A DNA stretch of 64,000 bases from Deltaproteobacteria bacterium (GTDB taxonomy: Bacteria; JADJOY01). The notes beneath the pieces were generated by a model, which did not search any database, was not told the origin of the DNA, and saw nothing but the letters and a program-made list of their open reading frames with translations. The DNA is taken from positions 371,992 to 435,991 of the forward strand of contig JADJOY010000004.1 in the NCBI GenBank assembly GCA_016713535.1. The letters are read 5' to 3'. Position numbers and translations under genes: made by a program. Shown in pieces: positions 54,419 to 63,120 of this stretch. Positions within the stretch are counted from its first letter, which is position 1. Each line of letters opens with the position of its first letter.

Positions 54419-56554
54419 TCAGAACGGCACGTCGTCGATGTCCGGGGAAGGTAAGCGTGCCGCGCCCGCGCCGAGCGCCGCGCGCGTGGGCGCCGGCGGG
54501 CCCTCGACCAGCGCCACGTGGTCGAGGAGCTGGTGCGGTACGTCGGCGAGGAAGCGGCTCGGCTCGGTGAGGATCCGGCCCGAGGCGCGGTCCGGCACGT
54601 TCATCGGATACGTGATGTAGAGCTGGTCGCGGGCGCGGGTGGCGGCGACGTAGAGCAGCCGCCGCTCCTCCTCGAGCTGTGCGGGGTCGTTCATCGACAG
54701 GAAGCTCGGGAAGCGGCCGTCGAGGGCCCAGATCACGAACACGGTGTGCCACTCGAGGCCCTTGGCCGAGTGGATCGTCGAGAGCACCAGCAGCTCGTCG
54801 TCGGGGCCGGCGGGTGCCGCGCCGGCGACGCTGTTGGTGGGCGGCTCGAGGGCGAGGTCGGCGAGCAGGTCGTCGATGGAGCGGAAGCGCTCGGCGATCG
54901 CGATCAGGTGGTCGAGGTCACGGATGCGCTTGGGGTGGTCGTCGTGGCGCGACTCGAGGATCGGCCGGTAGTAGTCGACGATCCTCGCGATCGCCTCGGC
55001 GGGCGTGAGGGTGCCGTGGGTGAGCAGCCCCATCAGCTCGGCGAGCGCCTCGAGGCGCGCCGCGGCGCCGCCGTGGCGCCCGCGCGCCTGCTCGGCGATC
55101 GCCGCCACCGGGTCGCTGGTGGCGGCGACGCGCTCGATCACCGCCTGCGCCCGCGACGGTCCGATGCCGTCGACGAGCAAGAGCAAGCGTAGCCACGCGA
55201 CCCGATCGGTGGGGTTGCGGGTGACCCGCAGGTGCGCGACCACGTCGCGGACGTGGGCGGTCTCCATGAGCTTGAAGCCGCCGCGCTTCACGAACGGGAT
55301 GCCGGCCTCGCCGAGGGCGAGCTCGAGGTCGAAGGAGTGGAAGCTCGAGCGGAAGAGCACCGCGATCTTGTCGAGCGGCACACCCTCCTCGCGGAGCTCG
55401 AGGATGCGCTGCACGACGAAGCGGCTCTGCTCGTATTCGTCCATGGCGCGCACGAGCTGGGCGCCGCTGCCGCCGCTGCGGTGGCTCCACAGGCGCTTGG
55501 TGAGCGCGATCGGCGACGCGGCGATGAGCGCGTTGGTGAAGTCGAGGATCGACTGCACCGAGCGGTAGTTCTCCTCGAGCGTCACCGTGGTGGTGCCGGG
55601 AAAGCGCTCGGTGAACTCGAGGATGTTGCGGACCTCGGCGCCGCGGAACGAGTAGATGCTCTGGGCGTCGTCGCCCACCACCGTGACGTTGTGGTGGGTG
55701 TCGGCGAGCAACCGCACGATGTCGGCCTGGATGCGGTTGGTGTCCTGGTACTCGTCGACCAGCACGTGCCGGAAGCGCTCGGAGAGCGCGCGGCGGACCT
55801 CGGGCTCGCGGGCGAGCAGCGACTTGAGCAGCAGCAGCAGGTCGTCGTAGTCCGCCATGTGGTGGGCGAGCTTGTAGCGCTCGTAGTGCTCGAAGAGCGC
55901 GTTCAGCGGCTTCGCGAAGTGGGCGAAGTGAGGGTGGTCGCGCTCGAGGATCTGGGGCAGCGGCGTCACGCAGTTGATGGCCCGCGAGAACATGCGGCGG
56001 ATGGTCTGCTTGCGCGGGAAGCGCTTGTCCTTGGTGGCGTAACCGCCTTCGGTGCGGAGCAGGCCGACGAGGTCCTCGGAGTCGCCCTCGTCGAGGATCG
56101 TGAAGCTCGGGCTCAGGCCCAGCTTCGAGCCGTACTGGCGCAGCACCGCGTTGGCGAACGAGTGGAACGTGCCGCCCTGGACGCGCTCGACGCCCTGCGC
56201 GCCGAGCAGCGCCGCGCGCCTGAGCATCTCCTCGGCGGCCTTGCGGGTGAACGAGAGCAGCAGGATCGACTCGGGCGGGACGCCGGACTGCACCAGCCGC
56301 GCGACGCGATAGATGAGGGTGCGGGTCTTGCCCGTGCCTGCGCCCGCGACGATGAGGAGCGGACCGTCACCGGCCGAGACGGCGCGGTGCTGGGCCTCGT
56401 TGAGCGCGGCGCGGAAGTCGATGCCCGCGCGAGCAGGTCGCGTGCCGGGCAGATCGCTGCGGAGCGCGTAGGTGCGCAGCGTCGGTGTGGCGGGCGAGGC
56501 GGGCGCGGAGACCGCCTCGCCAGGCGGGTCGGTGGTGCGATCGGGATCGGACAT
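54419..56554 (-). CDS. UvrD/PcrA-family SF1 DNA helicase
   Basis: 711 residues, 3'-5' helicase of the UvrD/PcrA/Rep class. Q-motif and Walker A VAGAGTGKTRTL, motif II VLVDEYQDTNRIQ, motif III VVGDDAQSIYSFRG, motif IV YRS region, motif V TIHSAKGLEWHTVFV and motif VI LLYVAATRARDQLYI are all intact. The C-terminus is shorter than in classical UvrD (about 720-780) and lacks a clear RNA-polymerase-binding Tudor domain. It probably acts in repair or replication restart. It converges on norR with a 21-bp gap. Confidence 0.93.
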   Translation of the reverse strand: MSDPDRTTDPPGEAVSAPASPATPTLRTYALRSDLPGTRPARAGIDFRAALNEAQHRAVSAGDGPLLIVAGAGTGKTRTLIYRVARLVQSGVPPESILLLSFTRKAAEEMLRRAALLGAQGVERVQGGTFHSFANAVLRQYGSKLGLSPSFTILDEGDSEDLVGLLRTEGGYATKDKRFPRKQTIRRMFSRAINCVTPLPQILERDHPHFAHFAKPLNALFEHYERYKLAHHMADYDDLLLLLKSLLAREPEVRRALSERFRHVLVDEYQDTNRIQADIVRLLADTHHNVTVVGDDAQSIYSFRGAEVRNILEFTERFPGTTTVTLEENYRSVQSILDFTNALIAASPIALTKRLWSHRSGGSGAQLVRAMDEYEQSRFVVQRILELREEGVPLDKIAVLFRSSFHSFDLELALGEAGIPFVKRGGFKLMETAHVRDVVAHLRVTRNPTDRVAWLRLLLLVDGIGPSRAQAVIERVAATSDPVAAIAEQARGRHGGAAARLEALAELMGLLTHGTLTPAEAIARIVDYYRPILESRHDDHPKRIRDLDHLIAIAERFRSIDDLLADLALEPPTNSVAGAAPAGPDDELLVLSTIHSAKGLEWHTVFVIWALDGRFPSFLSMNDPAQLEEERRLLYVAATRARDQLYITYPMNVPDRASGRILTEPSRFLADVPHQLLDHVALVEGPPAPTRAALGAGAARLPSPDIDDVPF

Positions 56555-56656
56555 GCGCGCGGAAGGTACCCCGGACGAGGCGCGCCCGGCGACGGGTCAC
56601 CGGGCGCGAAACGTGCGGTGCCGGTCCGCGGGGGCCGTCCCCGGATCGCCCCCCGC

Positions 56657-56723
56657 GGCCGCGAAGGATCGCGGCCCTCCAGGCCGATCGGCCCGTGGTG
56701 GAGGGCTGCGGTCCCTCGCAGCC
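56657..56723. repeat. Two CTGGAG-family hairpins in opposite orientation
   Basis: First copy, reverse: stem GGCCGCGA / TCGCGGCC (56657-56664 and 56669-56676), followed by CTCCAG. Second copy, forward: TGGAG, stem GGCTGCG (56704-56710), loop GTCCCT, stem CGCAGCC (56717-56723). Between them is a perfect 12-bp palindrome GGCCGATCGGCC (56682-56693). The pair occupies the gap upstream of the helicase gene. The first copy is the exact inverse of 23925-23944, the second of 23815-23834. Confidence 0.8.
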
Positions 56724-56750
56724 GGAGCGCGTCCCCCCGGAGCGAAGGCC

Positions 56751-57451
56751 TCAGAACCCGTCGATCGGGTAGCGCTCCCTGCCGTCGACGCGGATCTCGA
56801 GCCACGGCAGCGGATCCGCCTGGATCACGGCGTTCAGATAGTGCAACGCGGCGCTCGACTGCCCCGCGATCCAGAGCGTGCCCGCGCCCGAGACCGCCGC
56901 GGTGGTGAAGGCCAGGACCTCCGCGCCGGCGTAGCACTGCGTGGCGTTGAGCCGCCACGGCAGGCCGACGGGGGTCAATGGCGCAACGGCTGCCGCGAGC
57001 GTCGCGGAGCGAGCGTCGAGGTGTAGCCGCCGTTGCGGTACGAGCCGCCGATGGTGGCTTCGGTGAGGACCAGCGTGAGCAGGAAATCGTCGAGGCGCAG
57101 CGCCTCGTCCAGCCACTCCTCGTTCTCGTCCGCCTGCCATGCCACGCACGGGTCGGTGCCGTCGTCCGCGTCGTACGCCCAGCGCGCCCGTCCCTGGTTG
57201 TCGACGCAGAACACCCACCGGTCGGGATCCTCGGTGTCGGGCTCGGGGAGGACCAGATGGTGCTGACGGCACAACACGGTCTGGTGGGGCAACAGCCGCG
57301 CGAGCTCGGGTGGAACGGGGAGATCGGGCGTCCAGCGGTGCTCGTCGAGATCGATTCCGTGCCACGCCCGCACCAGCGCGTGGAGCGCCCGCGCGGCAGG
57401 GCGACGGGTCGCGGCCTCGATCAGGGAAGGGGCAGGGCCGATGGCGCTCAT
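56751..57451 (-). CDS. Hypothetical protein, possibly SMI1/KNR4-like (one frameshift)
   Basis: About 233 residues. The pattern of an N-terminal helix, LPVPPELARLLPHQTVL, then a beta strand with WVFCVDNQGRARWAYDADD and DPCVAW, resembles the SMI1/KNR4 (SUKH) fold used by immunity proteins of toxin systems, but similarity is weak. The frame breaks near 57015; a missing base restores STLDARSATLAAAV, and the protein ends ERYPIDGF at 56751. No toxin gene is adjacent. Confidence 0.55.
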
Positions 57452-57595
57452 GGGGGCGATGCGTGACGTCGAGCGGATCGGGGAAGGTACCTATCTCACC
57501 GCACCGCGCGCTGCAACGACCGTCGTGTCGCCTTACCGCGCCCGACGCCGCCGAGCGAGAATGGCGGTGGCACCCGTACGGCGCGGAGACACCAC

Positions 57596-59776
57596 ATGCG
57601 TGGAGACCGGCTCGCGGTGATTCGACAAGCCCTCGCGATCGCGGCGGTGCTCGCGGTCTCGCTCGGCGGATGCTCGGGGGACGGCGGCGGCGCGACGGCG
57701 ACCTCGCCGGTCGAGGAGTCGCGCTTCGTGCCGTGGACCAACCCGGCGGCGAAGGCGGACGCGTTCCGGCTCTTCTACGCCGAGCGGCTGGCGCGGGTGA
57801 ACGTTTCGCACAACCGCTTCCTGCTCGTGGGTGACGTCGTGCCCGCCATGACCCTCGGCCACGCCTTCCTGAACAAGCAGGGGGACACGTGGGAGGACGT
57901 GCTCCACGCCAAGGACAACAACGAGATCGGCACCTCGGCGTTCCAGGCGTACCAGGCCTACCGGCTGACGCGCGCTCGCGAGCAGGCGCTCACTCTCATC
58001 CGCATGATGGAGGGTCTGTACGTGGCCGAGGCGGTGGCCGGCATCCCCGGTCTCACCTCGCGCGAGTGGCAACCCGGCTTCACGCTCACGATCGACGGCG
58101 ACGCCGGCAGCGTGACCCGCACCCACGGAGGTGAGCAGGTCGGGCCCGCCGAGAGCTACGACCCCGCCCTCGAGCGCGAGATCCTCGCCGCATTCTTCCC
58201 GTCCGAGCGCCACGTCTACCGGGCCGATCCCACCGACTACTACTTCGCCGTCGAGCCGCTGCTCACCACCGGCGACTACGCGCTCACCTTCGTGTTCTCG
58301 GAGCTGCCGCGCTACCTGCGCGTGTCGGACTGTTGCTCGTCGTTCATGGTGAGCCAGAAGGGTCCGTTCCGCGGCTACTTCTGGGGGAACCACAACTCAC
58401 GCGACAACTTCCCCGACTACGGCTTCGGCTACTTCACGGCGCTCGCGTGCGCCGACGACGTCGACGCCGATGCCGACGTGCGCGCGTCGTGCGCGAGGGC
58501 GTGGGCGGCGGGACAGCGGGTCGGCGACTCGGTGGTGCGCTACCGCTACAACCTGATGACGGTCGGCGAGAGCGAGCCTTACGACGAGGACCACCTCATC
58601 GTGGGCGGGGTGATCCGCCCCGACGGCACCTACGAGGGGCCCGAGGGGCTCGGCTCGATGAACTCGTGCCAGATGTCGTACATGGCGAAGGCGCTCTCAC
58701 CGGCGGGCCTCACCGCCCCGGACGAAACCGTCGACGCGCCGGGCTCCTACGAGGTGCTCGCGATCCAGCTCCTCTTCGAGTCGATCGGCCTGCCCGCGCC
58801 CAAGCTCACCAAGCACTGCACGTCCCTCGACGACGCCTACATCGGTCTCACCTGGGGTGATCTCCTCGAGCTCAGGATCGGTCACGACGATCTCTTCAGC
58901 TTCCTGGGAAAGCTCATGAACCTGCAGGGTGCGTCGATCGCCGACCTGCTGCGCAACCTCACCGACGCCTTCGACCAGCCCGAGAAGAGCGCCGCGGCGC
59001 TGGTCTGGTACGCGCGCGTGACCGGCAACGCCGAGCTCCGCGAGGCCGCGAAGGAGACCGCGTACCACATCCTCGAGGCGCACCGCCGCAGCGCCCAGGT
59101 GCTGCTCGACTACGGTCAGGGGCGCGGCGCCGACCCCGGCCTCGTCGGCTACGCCCGCGACCAGCTCTACAAGGCCGCGATGCTCGCTCACGTCGCGGGG
59201 GTGGGGAACGCGGGCTTCGACGTCCAGGGCTTCGCCGCCGGTCTCGACCAGGCCCAGCGCTACGAGGAGACGCTCGCGCGCGGTGACACTCCGGCGGCCG
59301 AGCTGGTGAGCGACGAGGTGCTCGCGGCGCGCATCCAGTCGGCCTTCGACGGCGCCAACGCCGAGAACCAGGCGCGCTACCAGGCGCGCTTCGGCGCGAG
59401 CGGTCCGCCGGTGCGGCGCACCGCCGACGGCTACGAGGCGGTCGGCGCCGACGGCGCGTTCCACGCCATCCCCGACACTCGCCACGACTGGTTCGGCGCC
59501 GTCGACCTGTGGCGCGAGCTGCCGATTTGCACACTTGCGCCGACGGTCCTCGACTGCTCGTGGGCCGCGCTCGGCTGCCGGCGCGTCGACCTCGACGGAA
59601 GCGGCGCCGTCGACGACTCCGACGCCGCGCTCTTCGCCGCGGCCCGCGACGCCCACGCTGGACGCCGCTGCCGCGCCGAGAACGACGGGTGCGGCGGCGC
59701 CGACCTCGACCGTAGCGGCGCCGTCGACGCCGACGACGAGGCCTTCCTCAGCGCGGCGCAGGGGTGCCGGGCGTGA
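57596..59776 (+). CDS. Large lipoprotein with C-terminal dockerin-like calcium repeats
   Basis: 726 residues. The lipoprotein signal ends VSLGGC. The central 650 residues are of unknown family and probably globular with many aromatic residues (FLLVGDVVPAMTLGHAFLN; YFWGNHNSRDNFPDYGFGYF). The C-terminus carries two calcium-loop repeats of dockerin/EF-hand type, DLDGSGAVDDSDAALF and DLDRSGAVDADDEAFL, each ending near a Cys. Such repeats usually bind Ca2+ or a cohesin partner, unexpected on a lipoprotein. The 3' end overlaps the convergent NFACT-R gene by 29 bp. Confidence 0.75.
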   Translation: MRGDRLAVIRQALAIAAVLAVSLGGCSGDGGGATATSPVEESRFVPWTNPAAKADAFRLFYAERLARVNVSHNRFLLVGDVVPAMTLGHAFLNKQGDTWEDVLHAKDNNEIGTSAFQAYQAYRLTRAREQALTLIRMMEGLYVAEAVAGIPGLTSREWQPGFTLTIDGDAGSVTRTHGGEQVGPAESYDPALEREILAAFFPSERHVYRADPTDYYFAVEPLLTTGDYALTFVFSELPRYLRVSDCCSSFMVSQKGPFRGYFWGNHNSRDNFPDYGFGYFTALACADDVDADADVRASCARAWAAGQRVGDSVVRYRYNLMTVGESEPYDEDHLIVGGVIRPDGTYEGPEGLGSMNSCQMSYMAKALSPAGLTAPDETVDAPGSYEVLAIQLLFESIGLPAPKLTKHCTSLDDAYIGLTWGDLLELRIGHDDLFSFLGKLMNLQGASIADLLRNLTDAFDQPEKSAAALVWYARVTGNAELREAAKETAYHILEAHRRSAQVLLDYGQGRGADPGLVGYARDQLYKAAMLAHVAGVGNAGFDVQGFAAGLDQAQRYEETLARGDTPAAELVSDEVLAARIQSAFDGANAENQARYQARFGASGPPVRRTADGYEAVGADGAFHAIPDTRHDWFGAVDLWRELPICTLAPTVLDCSWAALGCRRVDLDGSGAVDDSDAALFAAARDAHAGRRCRAENDGCGGADLDRSGAVDADDEAFLSAAQGCRA

Positions 59777-60173
59777 CCTCCTCGCCTGGCGCGGGCCGCA
59801 CCTTGAGGACGATCTCCTTGCGGATCTGGACGGTGCCGGTCTTCACCCCGCCCGGCTTGGTGACGTAGCGGGCGCGCGTGGCCGAGACCGGCACCACGCC
59901 GCCCTCGCGCGCCTTGCTGTGGAAGGCGGCGATGGCGGCGGCGCCCTCGAGGGTGGCGCGGTCCGGATCCTCGCCGGACGGTACCTGGAGGATCACGTGG
60001 CTGCCGGGCATGCCGCGGACGTGGAACCACCAGTCGTTGGGCTTGGCGACGCGAAAGCTCAGGTAGTCGTTGTCGCGGTCGCTGCGCCCCGCGAGCACCG
60101 TCCAGCCGCCGGGCAGCCGGTACTCGACCAGCCGCACGTCGCGCTTCGGCGCCCCGGCTCCTCGGCGGTCCAT
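59748..60173 (-). CDS. NFACT-R (DUF814) domain RNA-binding protein
   Basis: 141 residues forming one NFACT-R domain: LPGGWTVLAGRSDRDNDYLS, then DWWFHVRGMPGSHVIL, then AAIAAFHSKAREGG and VRYVTKP-like RYVTKPGGVKTGTV. In RqcH/Tae2 this domain lies at the C-terminus of ribosome quality-control factors; here it stands alone, as in several bacterial lineages. A tRNA- or ribosome-linked role is inferred from the family. Confidence 0.88.
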   Translation of the reverse strand: MDRRGAGAPKRDVRLVEYRLPGGWTVLAGRSDRDNDYLSFRVAKPNDWWFHVRGMPGSHVILQVPSGEDPDRATLEGAAAIAAFHSKAREGGVVPVSATRARYVTKPGGVKTGTVQIRKEIVLKVRPAPGEEVTPGTPAPR

Positions 60174-60351
60174 GACGCGATCATCGTCGTGACGCGCGCC
60201 TGACTCAAACCGCCGCGACCGTCAGCGTTGCTTCAGCGCCGCGACACGGTTCGGCCCTTCGCCTTGTGCCCCCGGGGGGGGTGGGTACCTTGGCCAGCAG
60301 GGGAAGACCGCCGCGATCGCACGGAGGCCCATCTCCATACCGAGGCGTCCC

Positions 60352-61908
60352 ATGAAGCTCTATCTCGTCGCCCCCCGCAACCCCGAGTCGTTCTGGACCT
60401 TCGATCGCATCCTGCCCGAGCTGGGCAAGGGCGCGACGTTCCCCAACCTGGCGCTGCCCACGCTCGCGGCGATGACGCCGCCCGAGCACGAGGTGGTGCT
60501 GTGCGACGAGACCGTCGAGCCGATCGACTTCGACACCGACGCCGACTGGGTGGGGCTCACCGGCTACATCGTGCATCGCCAGCGCATGTTCGAGATCCTC
60601 GAGACCTTCCGCGCCCGCGGCAAGAAGGTGGTGGTGGGCGGGCCGTTCGCGACGCTCTGCCCCGAGCAGTTCCGCGAGCGCGCGGACGTGGTGTTCGTGG
60701 GCGAGGCGGAGGAGACGTGGGCGGGATTCCTGCGCGACGCCGAGGCGGGGGCGCCGCGCGCCGAATACGTCACCGAGGAGCTGCCCTCGCTCGAGCGCAC
60801 GCCGGTGCCGCGCTTCGACCTGCTCAAGCTCGACCGCTACCGCAGCATGCCGATCCAGTTCGCCCGCGGCTGTCCGTACACCTGCGAGTTCTGCGACATC
60901 ATCGTGATCTACGGGCGCCGCCCGCGCGCCAAGCGCACCGAGCAGGTGATGGCCGAGCTCGAGGAGCTGGCACGCCTCGGTGTCCCCAACGTGTTCGTGG
61001 TCGACGACAACTTCATCGGCGACAAGAAGAAGGCGAAGTCGCTGCTACGCGCCATCGCCGCGTGGCAGGCCGAGCGCGGCCACCCGATCGAGCTCATGAC
61101 CGAGGCCTCGATCAACCTCGCCCAGGACGCCGAGCTCCTGTCGCTGATGCGCGACGCCAACTTCACCACGCTGTTCGTCGGCATCGAGTCGCCGCGCGCC
61201 GCCAGCCTCGCCGAGACCAGCAAGCACCAGAACCTGCGCGAGGACATCGTGTGCTCGGTGCACCGCATCCAGGCGGCCGGCATCGAGGTCATGGCGGGGA
61301 TGATCGTGGGCTTCGACCACGACGACGTGTCGATCTTCGACGAGCAGTTCGACTTCATCCAGGACGCGCGCATCCCGGTCTCCATGACCGGGCTCCTGAA
61401 CGCCCTCCCCCAGACCGCGCTCCACGAGCGCCTCTCCGCCGCGGGGCGCCTCGATCAGGACTACACCGGCGATCAGTTCGTGTTCTCCAACGTGCTCCCC
61501 GCCGGCATGACCCGCCTCGAGCTCTACCGTGGCTACGAGCGGCTGCTCCGGCGGCTCTACGACTACGGCAACTACCGCGAGCGCGCCATGGCCTTCATCC
61601 TCGGCCACGGCGAGGGCGTCCGGTCGCGGATCTCGTCCGGACCCGAGGACGTCCGCGTGTTCCTGCGGACCCTGTGGAGCTGTGTCCTCAACGCCACTCC
61701 GCGGCGCGCCTGGATGACGCTCGGGATGTTCGCGGAGACCCTGGTGAAGCGCCCGTCGGCGTTCCGCCGCACGGTGAGCTTCGCGCTCATGCACAAGCAC
61801 TTCCACGAGTACGGCGCGGCGGTGCGCGGCGAGCTGCGCACGCTCATCCGCGAGCTCGAAGCGGCGCCTCCGTGCGAGGCGCTCCCGATCGCGGCGTGGC
61901 GCGGATGA
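60352..61908 (+). CDS. B12-binding radical SAM enzyme with DUF4070-type C-terminus
   Basis: 518 residues, intact. The N-terminal cobalamin-binding domain (LYLVAPRNPESFWTFDRIL; VVVGGPFATLCPEQF) is followed by a radical SAM core with the [4Fe-4S] motif GCPYTCEFCDI, VVDDNFIGDKKKAK and LFVGIESPRAASL, and a helical C-terminus of the DUF4070 kind. Related enzymes modify hopanoids, bacteriochlorophyll or other lipids, but no such pathway genes adjoin it. ATG 60352 follows a 178-bp gap with no recognised cobalamin riboswitch. Confidence 0.88.
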   Translation: MKLYLVAPRNPESFWTFDRILPELGKGATFPNLALPTLAAMTPPEHEVVLCDETVEPIDFDTDADWVGLTGYIVHRQRMFEILETFRARGKKVVVGGPFATLCPEQFRERADVVFVGEAEETWAGFLRDAEAGAPRAEYVTEELPSLERTPVPRFDLLKLDRYRSMPIQFARGCPYTCEFCDIIVIYGRRPRAKRTEQVMAELEELARLGVPNVFVVDDNFIGDKKKAKSLLRAIAAWQAERGHPIELMTEASINLAQDAELLSLMRDANFTTLFVGIESPRAASLAETSKHQNLREDIVCSVHRIQAAGIEVMAGMIVGFDHDDVSIFDEQFDFIQDARIPVSMTGLLNALPQTALHERLSAAGRLDQDYTGDQFVFSNVLPAGMTRLELYRGYERLLRRLYDYGNYRERAMAFILGHGEGVRSRISSGPEDVRVFLRTLWSCVLNATPRRAWMTLGMFAETLVKRPSAFRRTVSFALMHKHFHEYGAAVRGELRTLIRELEAAPPCEALPIAAWRG

Positions 61909-62293
61909 TTCACGAAGCCCTGGATCGCACGCATGGATTCCGCGTCGGATCGGGCTGGCGACAGGGGCTGGAGCACCGGACGCCACGAACCCGGATCGCC
62001 GTCGGGCTTTCGTAGGGTGGGGGCCTCAGCGCCCCTGCCGGCAGCCGGTGCTACGCGCGGGCGACATCGGGTGCACGGCTGCCACGGCGTCGTCGCCGGC
62101 CGGAGGGCGATGACTTGCCCTCGCGAAGCGCCGGCTTCACAGCCGTTTCGCCGGCTGTCCCGAGAGATCCGGGCCGCTCGCGACGGCACGGATCTTCCAG
62201 CGTTTCGGGGCAGGCCCGGTCCTTCGGGGCATGGGCACGCGAGGCGCTGCCTCATCCCAGGGGGTGCGGGCGCGTGTTCGCGGAGGGCGTGCC
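61909..62293 (+). other. 385-bp intergenic region with hairpins
   Basis: No credible gene. It contains a CGTAGGGTGGGGGC element (about 62011-62036) with opposing GCGCCCC, probably a diverged GTAGGGGCG-type repeat preceded by a GAACCC block as in the 110-bp repeats, and paired GCCGGC inverted repeats at about 62128-62155. No promoter stands out. Confidence 0.4.
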
Positions 62294-63107
62294 ATGAGAC
62301 GTCGACCCACCTCGCTCGCGGTCGCGATCGGCTGTTTGGGGCTGGTGCTGCTCATGGGCTGCGAGCCCACGATCAAGATGCAAGGCCAGTACGTCGCCGG
62401 TCACGACGGCACCGACCTGGGTCTTTTGATCACCGACCTCTCGAGCATTCCGTACGCCTTCGACGGCCAGGTTGCGGTGTTCCCGCCAAGCGTCGTCTTC
62501 CCGACCCAGACCTCGATCGTCCCGGGCGTATGGCTGCAGGCGAACGGCCTCACCGCCAGGCTTTCCGTTCGGCGGCGGCCTGCCCGCAGCGTGAGCGGGT
62601 CGGGGCTGGATGTCGACGCGGACGGGGTCGCCGATCAACTCGAGGTGGTGTTCGTCAACGACGACGCCACCCAGTTTCCGATGACACTGCCGCGCACCGA
62701 CCCGTACACGGACTACCGGTGCTGGAAGGGCCATCCGACCTGTGAGGCGGTGGCCGGACCTCCGAGCTGTGCGTTCACGGCACGGGGCGCCGAGCGTTAC
62801 GACCTGCATGCCGAGATCCGTTCCGCGACGAAGGCGATCACATGAACCCGGGCGGCACGCTGCGGGCCAGGTCGTCGATGCGGTGACGCCGTCGTACGAG
62901 GCCGTGCCTGTTCCCGGGACTTTCACCTCGGGTAGCACGGTCTACAGCACGAGTGCGGTCGGGACGACGCAGGGTCTGATCACGCTGGACGTCACCAACC
63001 TCGCGGTGCCGGGCACCGCGACCGGTGTCGAGTTTCAACTCGCGGTCGACTGGAGCCTGACGTATTCGCCGCGCTTCGACTACGTGGCTTGCCCGGTTCT
63101 CCCGTGA
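62294..63107 (+). CDS. Hypothetical lipoprotein (probable frameshift)
   Basis: About 270 residues if joined. The lipoprotein signal ends GLVLLMGC. The mature part is beta-rich with VDADGVADQLEVVFV and DPYTDYRCWKGHP; no family recognised. A TGA at 62843-62845 ends the first frame, but the next frame continues in the same style (VTPSYEAVPVPGTFTSGST; LAVDWSLTYSPRFDYVACP) to a stop at 63107, so one indel near 62845 is likely. Two separate genes are the alternative. Confidence 0.5.
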
Positions 63108-63120
63108 GGCAAACGACAAC

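Noticed and set aside
56751-57451. Immunity gene of a polymorphic toxin locus
   Set aside because: SUKH-like similarity is weak and no toxin, secretion or PAAR/Rhs gene is nearby; it is kept as hypothetical.
60174-60351. Cobalamin riboswitch before the B12-binding radical SAM gene
   Set aside because: No B12-box-like conserved core or paired-domain layout could be found by eye in the 178 bp.
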